Part shown: positions 1 through 7,884 of the stretch, in pieces
Layout of the letters: each line of letters opens with the position of its first letter
Numbering within the stretch: position 1 is the stretch's first letter
Assembly: GCF_010122465.1 (NCBI RefSeq)
Contig: NZ_WLZY01000005.1
Span: 1-64,000, forward strand
Direction of reading: 5' to 3'
DNA: 64,000 nucleotides
DNA from: Phytoactinopolyspora mesophila
GTDB lineage: Bacteria; Actinomycetota; Actinomycetes; Jiangellales; Jiangellaceae
Notes under the pieces: model-generated
The model's database searches: none
What the model saw: only the letters and a program-made list of their open reading frames with translations
Told to the model about the DNA's origin: nothing
Position numbers and translations under genes: made by a program

Positions 1-6
1 TGCACT

Positions 7-78
7 GAAAGTGCCTTCCGACGCAGAGACGATTAGGGCCTAGACAATCCTCATTGTCCCTGCACAGAAGGCACTTTC
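7..78. terminator. Long inverted repeat with nested hairpin
   Basis: GAAAGTGCCTTC at 7-18 is perfectly complementary to GAAGGCACTTTC at 67-78. Inside the loop, GACAAT (43-48) pairs with ATTGTC (53-58). It lies downstream of the leftward LLM oxidoreductase gene, so a transcription terminator is the simplest reading. No T-tract follows, and the left neighbour is outside the window. Confidence 0.5.
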
Positions 79-156
79 TCTATTCACCACGCCGAACGAT
101 CAACCAACCGGTCCACGGATCCAGGCTAAGTGCCGAAGCTGATCGGCCCAGGCTTT

Positions 157-1101
157 CTAGGAGAGCTTCTCGATGACGGGCGCGAATTCACGCATGTAAG
201 GCTCATGAACCACGATGTAGGAGAAGCCGAACCGTTCACGATTCTCCCGTAGCTGCTCGGCGATCTGTTCAGCCGTGCCGATCAGGACGAACGGCGTCTC
301 GAGGGCTTCGTCCACGGTGAGGTACGGCGCCCGCTCCGCGACGAGGTTCTCGGCGAGGCCGCGGCGGTCATCGGTGATGGCGACGAACTGGACGAGCACG
401 TTGAATTCGACGCCATTCGCACGGTCGCCCGCCTGCTCCCGGATGAAGGTGACCCGCTCTTCGGCGATGGCTGCCGTGGTCATCCGGAACGTCCCGGGAG
501 GCTCACCCTTGACTTGGAACAAGCCGCCGATGCCGACGATGTCGGCGTGTTGCGCGGCGAGGGAGAGCACGCGATCGCCGGTCCCGCCGATCAGCAGCGG
601 CGGCCCCGATGCGTGGAGGCCGTCCTTCTGCACCGGTTTGAGCTCGCGGCGCCCGAACCGGTTGCGGACTTGCACCGCGGACTCGGGTTCTCCGGGGCCG
701 TCGGTGAACAGGCGTCTGAGTTCCTCCACCGTACGGCCGAGCCGTTCGATCCGTTCGCCGATAGGTCGCCACGGCAGGCCGGCCGCGTCGAATTCCCATT
801 TCATGTGCCCGGCGCCCAGGCCGAGCTCGAAGCGGCCGTCGGTCAGGTAATCGAGCGTGATCGCCTCACGGGCGAGCATGGCAGGGTTCCAGAACTCGTT
901 GTTGATGGTCAACGTGCCGACCCGCATCCGGGAGGTTGCATGCGCGGCGATGGCCAGCGGTGAGAACGGTGACCCGTTGGGCAGGTGGTCGGTGCCCAGG
1001 GCGATGTCGTAACCGAGTTCTTCGGCTGTTCGGCACAGGTCGGCCACTTCACTGGCCGGCCGGAGCCCGGAGAAGTTGAACCCGAACCTAAAATCTCGCA
1101 T
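157..1101 (-). CDS. LLM class F420-dependent oxidoreductase
   Basis: A 314-residue luciferase-like monooxygenase of the actinobacterial F420-dependent subgroup, predicted to use reduced F420 or flavin for hydride transfer on an unknown substrate in the cytoplasm. The N-terminal FGFNFSG strand, the TDHLP segment near residue 38 and the ELGLGAGHMKWEF segment near residue 93 fit the TIM-barrel LLM fold; a GG-T-G-DRVL phosphate-binding loop follows near residue 172. Length is normal for the family. The ATG start has only a weak GTGAG ribosome site. It is divergent from the quinone oxidoreductase gene, with about 100 bp between the starts. Substrate cannot be inferred from context. Confidence 0.85.
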   Translation of the reverse strand: MRDFRFGFNFSGLRPASEVADLCRTAEELGYDIALGTDHLPNGSPFSPLAIAAHATSRMRVGTLTINNEFWNPAMLAREAITLDYLTDGRFELGLGAGHMKWEFDAAGLPWRPIGERIERLGRTVEELRRLFTDGPGEPESAVQVRNRFGRRELKPVQKDGLHASGPPLLIGGTGDRVLSLAAQHADIVGIGGLFQVKGEPPGTFRMTTAAIAEERVTFIREQAGDRANGVEFNVLVQFVAITDDRRGLAENLVAERAPYLTVDEALETPFVLIGTAEQIAEQLRENRERFGFSYIVVHEPYMREFAPVIEKLS

Positions 1102-1204
1102 CAGCTCACGCTGCCCTATTGCCGTCGATCGCGGAAGGCATGATCGCTACCGGCGAAGAGGGTGCGATGGCGTCGGTGCGTACCATGTGCCACGAGGTGA
1201 TTGG

Positions 1205-2167
1205 ATGCGCGCGATTCAGGTACGCGAGGTCGGAGGACCAGACGTTCTCCAGCTGGCGGATGTCGAAACCCCGGAGCCTGGTCCCGGCGAGGTGCTGGTA
1301 GACATCGGTGCCGCCGGTGTGAACTACATCGACACCTATCAGCGCAGCGGGCTGTATCCGTTGCCGACGCCCTTCGTGCTGGGCATCGAGGGCGCGGGTA
1401 CTGTCGTCGCCGTTGGCGAGGGCGTCAGCGGCGTGGCGGCCGGTGATCGGGTCGCGTGGAAGGACGCGCTCGGCTCATACGCCGAGCAGGCCGTCGTTCC
1501 GGCATCCCAGGCCGTGCCGGTGACCGCTGAGGTTTCCGACGAGCTCGCCGCGGCATTGATGCTTCAGGGCATGACGGCGCATTACCTTGCCACATCGCTC
1601 TATCCAGTGCAGCCGGGCGACTGGGTGGTGGTGCACGCCGGAGCCGGAGGTGTCGGTCTCCTGCTGACGCAGATCGTGAAGCTCCGGGGCGGGCGGGTGC
1701 TGGCGACGGTTTCCACCGCGGAGAAGGCTGAGCTCGCTACCGCGGCAGGGGCCGATGTGATCGCGTCCTACGAAGACTTCTCCGAGCGCGCCCGTGACGT
1801 CACCGACGGTGCTGGCGTGGCATGTGTCTATGACGGCGTGGGGCAGGCCACGTTCGAAGGCAGCCTGGACGCGCTGCGAGTGCGCGGGACGATGGCCTTG
1901 TTCGGCGCCGCCAGTGGGCCGGTGCCGCCGTTCAACCCACAGCAGCTGAACGCGAAGGGGTCGCTCTTTCTGACCCGCCCCACCCTGGCGCACTACACCA
2001 GGGATCGCGCCGAGCTCACCGCGCGTGCGCAGGACCTCCTGGGCTGGGTTGGCGCCGAAAAGCTCGACGTCCGGATCGGAGGCCGGTACCCGCTGGTCGA
2101 GGCCGGGCGGGCACATGAAGACCTCGAGGCTCGCCGCACCACCGGCAAGCTTCTACTTCTTCCCTGA
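1205..2167 (+). CDS. Quinone oxidoreductase, zeta-crystallin/MDR type
   Basis: A 320-residue medium-chain NADPH:quinone reductase. It opens with MRAIQVREVGGPDVLQL, carries the YIDTYQRSGLYP quinone-reductase segment near residue 45, and has the AGAGGVG nucleotide-binding loop near residue 150. Structural zinc ligands are absent, as expected for this subgroup. The frame stays open upstream, but the ATG at 1205 is preceded by GAGGTGA at 1194-1200 and begins the conserved domain, so I start there. It converges on the DUF4097 gene with a strong hairpin between. Likely role is NADPH-dependent reduction of quinones or enones. Confidence 0.88.
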   Translation: MRAIQVREVGGPDVLQLADVETPEPGPGEVLVDIGAAGVNYIDTYQRSGLYPLPTPFVLGIEGAGTVVAVGEGVSGVAAGDRVAWKDALGSYAEQAVVPASQAVPVTAEVSDELAAALMLQGMTAHYLATSLYPVQPGDWVVVHAGAGGVGLLLTQIVKLRGGRVLATVSTAEKAELATAAGADVIASYEDFSERARDVTDGAGVACVYDGVGQATFEGSLDALRVRGTMALFGAASGPVPPFNPQQLNAKGSLFLTRPTLAHYTRDRAELTARAQDLLGWVGAEKLDVRIGGRYPLVEAGRAHEDLEARRTTGKLLLLP

Positions 2168-2174
2168 CAGCGCT

Positions 2175-2204
2175 CGGCCGGACCGCGGGGTCGCGGTCCG
2201 GCCG
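2175..2204. terminator. Bidirectional terminator hairpin
   Basis: A perfect 13-bp stem, CGGCCGGACCGCG (2175-2187) with CGCGGTCCGGCCG (2192-2204), closes a 4-nt loop. It lies 8 bp past the quinone oxidoreductase stop and between convergent genes, so it probably ends transcription from both sides. There is no U-tract, which is common in actinomycetes. Confidence 0.75.
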
Positions 2205-2238
2205 GTGCCTTCGCCGGTTTGGCCATGACGACTGCTGG

Positions 2239-2907
2239 TCAGAGGCTGCGGGCGGTAATGCTGCCGTAAGCGGTGGTTGCCTGGATGTTCAGCTCGGCGG
2301 CAGCGCCATCGGCGTTCTTCAGCGTGTTGTGGACGCGGCCATAAGTGATGCCGGCGTCCAGCGACGCGGAAACTCCGGTAGCGGCGCCGACCGATACGTC
2401 GCCGGCCTGGGTGCGGAGCACGACCGTGCCGCGGCTGGCCTCGGTGATCCGGATGTCACCCTTTTGGGTAGTGATCTCCGCGGGGCCGCCCAGGCGGCCG
2501 ACCGAGACGTCGCCGGCGGCGGTCGTGAGGTGGACACTGGCGGCCTCGTCGAGCTTGATCGGGCCGTGCGAACTCTCATAGATGACCTCGCCAAGCCGGC
2601 CCACGCCCCTGAGCTCTGCGCTGGCCGCTTTCGCCTCGATGCGGGAACCGGCCGGCAGCTGGACCGTTACCTCGATGGATCCTGGGTTGCTGAGGACATG
2701 CTTCTTCACAGAGGCCTCGATCCGCAGGATGCCGTCGGCGTATTCCACCGTGGTCTGCTCCGCCATCTTCACGTCACGGCCCTTCGAGGCATCGGCGGGC
2801 AGGACCTCAACGACGGCGTCGGCCCGGTCGGCGGCAATGAACCGCAGGTACCCCGCGGGGATGTCGAGGACGACGGAGATCGGGGAGGGGGTATCGAACT
2901 TCTGCAT
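2239..2907 (-). CDS. DUF4097 beta-strand repeat protein
   Basis: A 222-residue protein with repeating beta-strand units such as AAGDVSVGRLGGPAEITTQK and TQAGDVSVG, typical of the DUF4097 adhesin-like beta-helix family. No signal peptide or membrane segment is visible, so it looks cytoplasmic. I chose the ATG at 2907 because AGGAG lies 9 nt upstream; a TTG 9 bases earlier abuts that site. The divergent gene at 3134 encodes a two-HTH regulator, and the shared intergenic region holds repeated GTTGCA boxes. This pairing recurs in actinomycetes, but the molecular role is unknown. Confidence 0.8.
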   Translation of the reverse strand: MQKFDTPSPISVVLDIPAGYLRFIAADRADAVVEVLPADASKGRDVKMAEQTTVEYADGILRIEASVKKHVLSNPGSIEVTVQLPAGSRIEAKAASAELRGVGRLGEVIYESSHGPIKLDEAASVHLTTAAGDVSVGRLGGPAEITTQKGDIRITEASRGTVVLRTQAGDVSVGAATGVSASLDAGITYGRVHNTLKNADGAAAELNIQATTAYGSITARSL

Positions 2908-2953
2908 GGTGCTCAACTCCTGGGCTCGTTGTTTCTGATGATGGAAACGCTAC

Positions 2954-3079
2954 GTTGCATTCATTCTGCTTTCAATGGTCAAGTTGCGCCCGTTCTCTAA
3001 CCGCGCTGCTCAGAGCAATGCAATTGTTGCAATGACCTTGAGTGGTAATGCAACAATGCCGGTTTGATCGTTGCAATGA
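2954..3079. promoter_or_regulatory. Array of GTTGCA-type operator boxes
   Basis: Four related boxes occupy the divergent gap: GTTGCATTCA at 2954, GTTGCAATGA at 3026, its near-inverse AATGCAAC at 3048-3055, and GTTGCAATGA at 3070. The second box is part of the inverted repeat TGCAATTGTTGCA (3019-3031). TTGCAA at 3071-3076 followed after 18 bp by TATGTT could be the promoter of the rightward regulator, which would put one box over its -35. Likely operators for the adjacent regulator; inferred from sequence only. Confidence 0.55.
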
Positions 3080-3133
3080 AGTGAGGGTGAACGCTATGTT
3101 GGGAGGTGTCAAGGACACACGAAGGAGATCTAG

Positions 3134-3889
3134 ATGCCGGGAGGCAGGCTCACTCAGCAAGAACGTCAGCAGATCGCGCTGGGTCTGGCGGACGGCATTG
3201 CCTACGCGGAGATCGCCAGGCGTCTGGACCGCCCCACCTCAACCATCACGCGTGAGGTGATGCGCAACGGCGGTCCCGGTGCTTACCGCGCCGAGCTGGC
3301 TCACCGCGCCACCGAACGCCGGGCTCGCCGGCGCGGTCGGGCAGCGGCCCGAGGAGCGAAGGTGCCCCCACATGCGCATGGACGCGACGCCGACGCCGTA
3401 CGCGAGTATGAGGAGACGTTCACCACCATGCTCATGCAATCGGGCTTGCCCAAGATGATGTCGCGGGTGCTGACCTGTCTCTACACCACGGACGCAGGCA
3501 GCCTCACCGCGTCCGAACTCGTCCAGCGCCTCGGGGTCAGCCCGGCGTCGATCTCCAAAGCGATCGCGTTCCTCGAGGGCCAAGACCTCGTCCGCCGCGA
3601 ACGCGACGAAGGTCGCCGCGAGCGCTACGTCGTCGACGACGACGTCTGGTACCAGGCGATGGTCGCCAGCGCGCGATCCAGCACGCAGCTCGCCGAAACG
3701 GCACGGCAAGGCGTCAACATCCTCGGGCCGGACACCACGGCCGCCGCCCGCCTCGAGAACATCGCCCGGTTCATCGACTTCGTCGGTGAGAGCACAATGC
3801 GCGCCGCGGAGCAGGCCCGGGAGATCCTCCACACAAAAGCCGAAACGACCTCGGCGGCGTTGGCGACGCCACGTTCACGTCGTGGCTAG
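3134..3889 (+). CDS. Two-HTH regulator: IS30-like HTH plus MarR/GbsR
   Basis: A 251-residue DNA-binding protein with two predicted helix-turn-helix domains. Residues about 5-50 (LTQQERQQIALGLADGIAYA then EIARRLDRPTSTITREV) resemble the N-terminal HTH of IS30-type transposases. Residues about 90-190 form a MarR/GbsR winged helix (ELVQRLGVSPASISKAIAFL and the wing RERDEGRRERYV). A basic linker joins them. The start has an excellent ribosome site, GAAGGAGAT. It probably controls the divergent DUF4097 gene and itself through the box array between them. It converges on the SIS gene with only 4 bp between stops. Confidence 0.82.
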   Translation: MPGGRLTQQERQQIALGLADGIAYAEIARRLDRPTSTITREVMRNGGPGAYRAELAHRATERRARRRGRAAARGAKVPPHAHGRDADAVREYEETFTTMLMQSGLPKMMSRVLTCLYTTDAGSLTASELVQRLGVSPASISKAIAFLEGQDLVRRERDEGRRERYVVDDDVWYQAMVASARSSTQLAETARQGVNILGPDTTAAARLENIARFIDFVGESTMRAAEQAREILHTKAETTSAALATPRSRRG

Positions 3890-3893
3890 CCCG

Positions 3894-4697
3894 CTAATCC
3901 AGGTAGAAGATGTTCTCCCGGTGCTCGCGGAGCAATGCGTCGTTGCGCTCCGCCCCGCCGTCGATGTTCGCCGAGAGGAAGACCGGCGGTGTGAGCCCAC
4001 GGGCCAGCATGCCGTCGATCACCGCCGCCATCAAGGCGTGCAAGATGGCCGTGGCGGCCACGCCGGACGCCGGCCCGAACGGTTGCGGCACGCCGTCGTC
4101 GGTAAGCACCGCGTCGCCCACCGGCACTTTGGTGTCCAGCACGATGTCGCTGATGTCGATCAGCCGCTCACCAGAGGCATCCCGGGCGGGTAGGTCACCG
4201 TAGGCGGACGATGTCACCGCGACCACCGTCGCACCGAGTTCACGCGCGCTCTGTGCGGCCTGGACCGGCATCGCGTTACGTCCCGACAACGAGACGATGA
4301 TCAACACGTCGCCAGCTCTCAGCGGGCTGGTCTCGATCAGCGCGGGGGCGTAACCGGAGAGCCGCTCGAGCTTGGACGTCAGGGTTGCCGGGCGCACCGT
4401 CATGCTGTCCACGCCTGGTCCGAGCAGCGGATTGACGAGCATCAGCCCGCCGGCCCGGTACACGATCTCCTGCACGGCCAGCGCCGAATGGCCGCACCCG
4501 AACGCGAACAACCGCGCGCCTCCGGCGATCGACTCAGCGATCCGGCCGCCGACCTCGGCGACGTTCTCCGCTTCGTCGTCGGCGATCTGCTGGAGAATGC
4601 CGATGGCCGCGTCGAGATAGCGGCGGGCTGCGGGCATGGGGGTGGTGCTGGCGGGACCAGCCGATGGGCTTGCTGGCACTGGTGCGCTCCTCTGCAT
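3894..4697 (-). CDS. SIS-domain sugar phosphate isomerase (UPF0309-like)
   Basis: A 267-residue SIS-fold protein of the kind annotated as sugar isomerase domain or UPF0309, related to amino-sugar phosphate isomerases. Visible features are the FGCGHSALAVQE loop near residue 63, the IVSLSGRNAMPV phosphosugar-binding loop near residue 133 and the C-terminal NIDGG segment. UPF0309 genes often sit with N-acetylglucosamine genes. It lies 27 bp downstream of the gntR-type regulator in the same direction and is probably co-transcribed with it, opposite the PTS operon. Likely role is conversion of the phosphorylated sugar delivered by that PTS; the exact substrate is unknown. Confidence 0.78.
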   Translation of the reverse strand: MQRSAPVPASPSAGPASTTPMPAARRYLDAAIGILQQIADDEAENVAEVGGRIAESIAGGARLFAFGCGHSALAVQEIVYRAGGLMLVNPLLGPGVDSMTVRPATLTSKLERLSGYAPALIETSPLRAGDVLIIVSLSGRNAMPVQAAQSARELGATVVAVTSSAYGDLPARDASGERLIDISDIVLDTKVPVGDAVLTDDGVPQPFGPASGVAATAILHALMAAVIDGMLARGLTPPVFLSANIDGGAERNDALLREHRENIFYLD

Positions 4698-4724
4698 AGG
4701 TGCAGGGCGTGTCGGGTTACGCCC

Positions 4725-5513
4725 CTAGATCATTCGGCGGCGGGTGGGTGCCCCGCCGTCGGCCGGGACGTCGAGAGACGCCCGGAGTTGGTAACGGTCG
4801 CCGCGGTACCGGGAGACCACGTATTCGATGGGTTTGCCGCCAGAGGTGGTGACACGTTCGAGCAGTAGCATCGGACTGCCGCGCGGCACCCCGAGCAACT
4901 CTGCCTCGGCGGCACCGCTGGACACGGCCTCGATCGATTCTTCGCCCGCATCCAGGACGACTCCGAACTCTTGCTCCAGAGTCTCGTACAGCGACTGGTT
5001 CTCCAGGTCGCAGGCAAGCAAGTCCGGTGCTATCGCCGCGGGCACGTGTGTCCGCTCGATGGCCATCGGGATGTCGTCGGCCAGCCGCACCCTTTCGATC
5101 ACATGAATGTTGGCATCCGACGGAATCTCCAGGAGCTTGCCGATCACCCGGCCGGCCGTGGTCGTGCGTTGTTCGAGGACCCGAGCTCCCGCGCGTACGC
5201 CGCGGGCGTTCATGTCGCTGGTGAACGACGTGAGCCGAACCGGAAGCCGAACCTTGCCGGGTGCGACGAACGTCCCCCGGCCAGGGACGCGATAAAGACG
5301 GCCTTCGGTGACCAGCAGGTCGAGCGCTTGGCGCACGGTCATACGAGCCACGCCGTATTGCACGCCGAGGACCCGCTCGGACGGAACCGGAGCGTCCGGC
5401 TCGAGGTCGGAGATGGCATCGAGGATGAGCCCTCGCACCTGGGCATGTTTCGGTACCGGGCTGTGCGGATCCACGCTGCCGTGGGCCGGTGTCCGACCGT
5501 GCTCAGCCGCCAT
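4725..5513 (-). CDS. GntR/HutC-family (DasR-like) transcriptional regulator
   Basis: A 262-residue repressor with an N-terminal GntR winged helix (PVPSERVLGVQYGVARMTV, near residues 30-50, then GRLYRVPGRGTFVA) and a C-terminal UTRA effector domain (IERTHVPAAIAPDL to VVSRYRGDRYQLRA). The frame continues far upstream as antisense of the PTS gene; the ATG at 5513 is chosen because GGGAGG lies 8 nt before it and it precedes the HTH. UTRA domains of this group bind phosphorylated sugars. It is divergent from the PTS IIC gene with a dre-like operator between, so it most likely represses the PTS until sugar phosphate accumulates. Confidence 0.88.
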   Translation of the reverse strand: MAAEHGRTPAHGSVDPHSPVPKHAQVRGLILDAISDLEPDAPVPSERVLGVQYGVARMTVRQALDLLVTEGRLYRVPGRGTFVAPGKVRLPVRLTSFTSDMNARGVRAGARVLEQRTTTAGRVIGKLLEIPSDANIHVIERVRLADDIPMAIERTHVPAAIAPDLLACDLENQSLYETLEQEFGVVLDAGEESIEAVSSGAAEAELLGVPRGSPMLLLERVTTSGGKPIEYVVSRYRGDRYQLRASLDVPADGGAPTRRRMI

Positions 5514-5571
5514 TGGCGCCTCCCTGCCGTTCAGGAGTTCTTGTAATCTGCAGTCTAAAGCTATTGTCCAG

Positions 5572-5587
5572 GCCGGTCTAGGCCAGT
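5572..5587. promoter_or_regulatory. dre-like operator for the GntR regulator
   Basis: GCCGGTCTAGGCCAGT matches 13 of 16 positions of the Streptomyces DasR-responsive element (ASTGGTCTAGACCAST). It sits in the divergent gap between the GntR gene and the PTS IIC gene, where a repressor of both would bind. The consensus is established; its use here is inferred. Confidence 0.6.
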
Positions 5588-5654
5588 ACAGTCCTACTGA
5601 ACAAGTTCGGAACGGGAAGGCCCACATCAGTAAGCCCAGGGAGGGACAGCGGCC

Positions 5655-7094
5655 GTGGATGTCCTCGAGTTCATCGCCAATAACATATTCAACGAGGTAG
5701 CGATTCTGATCGGCCTGATCACCCTGGTCGGGCTGGTTCTGCAGCGCAAACCCGTTGACGACGTGGTCGGCGGCGCGGTCCGGGCCACCGTCGGCATCAT
5801 CATCTTGTTCATCGGCGTCGAAGTGTTCGTCGGCGGCCTCGCGTCGTTCCAGGCCATTGTCGCCAGCGCGGTGGGTCTCGATCCGCCGGCCGCGACCAAT
5901 ACCCTCGACGGCTTCCTCGGCTCGCACGGTGGCAACGTAGCGATGATCATCACGTGCGGATTCATCCTGCATCTTGCCTTGGTCCGGATCTTGAAGACGC
6001 GCTACGTGTACCTGACCGGACACCTGCTGTTCTGGATGTCGCTCGTCGTGACCGCCTGCATCGTCCAGGCATTCGGCGAGATCGATCAGTGGCGCCTGGT
6101 CCTGGTGGGCTCGATCATCGTCGGTTGCTACTGGACCGTCCAGCCGGTGTTCATCGCGCCGATGATGCGCAAGGTGATTTCCTCGGACGACTGGGGATAT
6201 GCCCACACCAGCTCATCCGTGGCCTGGATCGCCGGTAAGGTCGCGCCGCTCGCCGGTGACCCGAAGCAGCACGACATCGAGAAGATCCATGTGCCGAAGA
6301 AGTTCTCCTTCTTCAAGGATGTCACCGTCTCCACTGCCGTTGTCATCGGCGTGATCATGCTGGTCGGTCTCATCTTCGCCGACAGCGACGTCGCCGCGGA
6401 ACAGGCAGCCGCCTACGACCCGGAGATCAACAGCTGGGTGTGGGGATTCATCGCCGCGTTGCGTTTCGCGGCAGGCATCGCGATTCTGTTGTACGGCGTG
6501 CGGATGTTCCTGGCGGAGATCGTGCCCGCATTCACCGGCATCAGCCAGAAGGCCATTCCTGGCTCCCGGCCGGGCCTGGACGCGCCCACCATCTTCCCGG
6601 TGGCGCCCACGGCCGTCATGGTCGGTTTCCTCACGACAACCGTGACCTTCCTGATCTTGATGGGAGTCTTTGCCGCGGCCGGCTGGTTCGTCTTGGTGCC
6701 GCCGATGATCATGCTCTTCTTTGTCGGCGCCGGCGCCGCGGTCTACGGCAACGCATTCGGCGGCTGGCGGGGTGCGGCGCTGGCGGGTGTGATTACCGGC
6801 TTCGCGCTGGCCTTCGGCCAGTGGGCCGGCTGGCATCTGCTCTCCGACACCGCTCCGGAGCTCGCCACGCTGGCCGACCCCGACTGGTACCTGATGATCC
6901 TGGTGGTCCTCGGCCTCGGTGAACTCTTCTCGGGGCTTGGCGAGAATGCCGTGCTGCTCGTGGGTGTCGTCATCGCCGCGGTCTTCGGTGTCTGGTTGTG
7001 GATTCTCAAGCGCATCCAGCGGCGCGCCGGAGAGCCAGTCACCGGTTTGGAGAAAGAATCGGAGCTGACCGAACAGTCCTCCGGAGAACAGTGA
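5655..7094 (+). CDS. PTS transporter subunit IIC, Ula/SgaT type
   Basis: A 479-residue polytopic membrane protein of the ascorbate-type (Ula/SgaT) PTS IIC family. It starts IANNIFNEVAILIGLITLVG and keeps the family pattern of ten or more hydrophobic helices, with the VQPVFIAPMMRK loop near residue 160. The GTG start follows AGGGAGGGA. It heads an operon with IIB and IIA in separate genes, the usual Ula order of membrane subunit then IIB then IIA. Actinobacterial Ula-type systems may carry sugars other than ascorbate, so the substrate (acidic or amino sugar) is open. Probably repressed by the divergent GntR regulator. Confidence 0.88.
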   Translation: MDVLEFIANNIFNEVAILIGLITLVGLVLQRKPVDDVVGGAVRATVGIIILFIGVEVFVGGLASFQAIVASAVGLDPPAATNTLDGFLGSHGGNVAMIITCGFILHLALVRILKTRYVYLTGHLLFWMSLVVTACIVQAFGEIDQWRLVLVGSIIVGCYWTVQPVFIAPMMRKVISSDDWGYAHTSSSVAWIAGKVAPLAGDPKQHDIEKIHVPKKFSFFKDVTVSTAVVIGVIMLVGLIFADSDVAAEQAAAYDPEINSWVWGFIAALRFAAGIAILLYGVRMFLAEIVPAFTGISQKAIPGSRPGLDAPTIFPVAPTAVMVGFLTTTVTFLILMGVFAAAGWFVLVPPMIMLFFVGAGAAVYGNAFGGWRGAALAGVITGFALAFGQWAGWHLLSDTAPELATLADPDWYLMILVVLGLGELFSGLGENAVLLVGVVIAAVFGVWLWILKRIQRRAGEPVTGLEKESELTEQSSGEQ

Positions 7095-7101
7095 GAATGA
7101 G

Positions 7102-7404
7102 ATGAATCAAGCGAATCGTGAACTGAAGGTCCTCACCGTGTGTGGCGTGGGCATGGGCAGCAGTCTGATCCTGCGGATGAACGCGGAGAAGGCGCTCAGC
7201 ACCCTCGGGGTCAGCGCGAAGGTGGAGCACACCGACGTATCGTCGGCGCGCAGCATGAAAGCCGACGTGGTGATCGCGCAAGGCCTGCACACCGACGACC
7301 TCACAGGTGTGGCCCCGGTAGTCATCCCGATATCCAACTTCATGGACGTCGACGGACTGCGCCAGCAACTCGATGAGGCACTGCGCGGGCAGGGGTGGCT
7401 CTAG
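7102..7404 (+). CDS. PTS subunit IIB, Ula/SgaB type
   Basis: A 100-residue cytoplasmic phosphocarrier. The motif VCGVGMGSSLIL holds the phosphorylated cysteine at residue 14, followed by the short Rossmann-like IIB fold and the VVIPISNFMD C-terminal strand. The ATG lies 7 bases after the IIC stop, so the genes are co-translated. It takes phosphate from IIA and gives it to the sugar bound to IIC. Confidence 0.9.
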   Translation: MNQANRELKVLTVCGVGMGSSLILRMNAEKALSTLGVSAKVEHTDVSSARSMKADVVIAQGLHTDDLTGVAPVVIPISNFMDVDGLRQQLDEALRGQGWL

Positions 7405-7405
7405 C

Positions 7406-7864
7406 GTGGGTGGTGCCGACACTGACCAGCCAGTGATCAAGGCCGTGACGGAGGTGCGGGTCGCCGATTGGCGGGCAGCGGTACGGGCGGCATGCCAGCC
7501 GCTGGTCGACGCCGGCGCCGTCGAGGCCCGGTATGCCGACCGATGCGTCGACATGGTCGAGGAGCACGGACCGTACATGGTGCTGGCGCCGGGTCTGGCG
7601 CTGGCGCATGCCCGGCCCGAGGACGGCGTCAATCGGCTGTGCCTGGCTTCGGCCACACTGGCGGAGCCGGTCTCCTTCGGGCATCCGGACAACGACCCTG
7701 TCGACGTCGTGCTGGCCTTCGGCTCGCCGGACGACTCCAGTCATATCGGCCTGTTGCAGAAGCTCGCGGAGCATCTGCTGAGCGGGCTCGCGGACACCTT
7801 GCGCCAAGCGCCTGATCAGGCGACAGCAGTTCAGGCGCTCAGCAATGTGGTGGGGGACCTGTAG
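7406..7864 (+). CDS. PTS subunit IIA, mannitol/Ula type
   Basis: A 152-residue IIA phosphocarrier of the mannitol/fructose/Ula type. EEHGPYMVLAPGLALAHARP carries the active histidine (about residue 68, in the AHARP motif) that receives phosphate from HPr. I use the GTG at 7406, one base after the IIB stop, because it is tightly coupled; an ATG 33 bases upstream inside IIB is possible. Together with IIC and IIB it completes the transporter. Confidence 0.88.
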   Translation: MGGADTDQPVIKAVTEVRVADWRAAVRAACQPLVDAGAVEARYADRCVDMVEEHGPYMVLAPGLALAHARPEDGVNRLCLASATLAEPVSFGHPDNDPVDVVLAFGSPDDSSHIGLLQKLAEHLLSGLADTLRQAPDQATAVQALSNVVGDL

Positions 7865-7884
7865 TAGAGGAAAGGAAGGCCAAC

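Noticed and set aside
4725-6206. Leftward frame of 493 residues around the GntR gene
   Set aside because: The upstream part is antisense to the PTS IIC gene and Asp/Arg-rich; the HTH protein starts at 5513.
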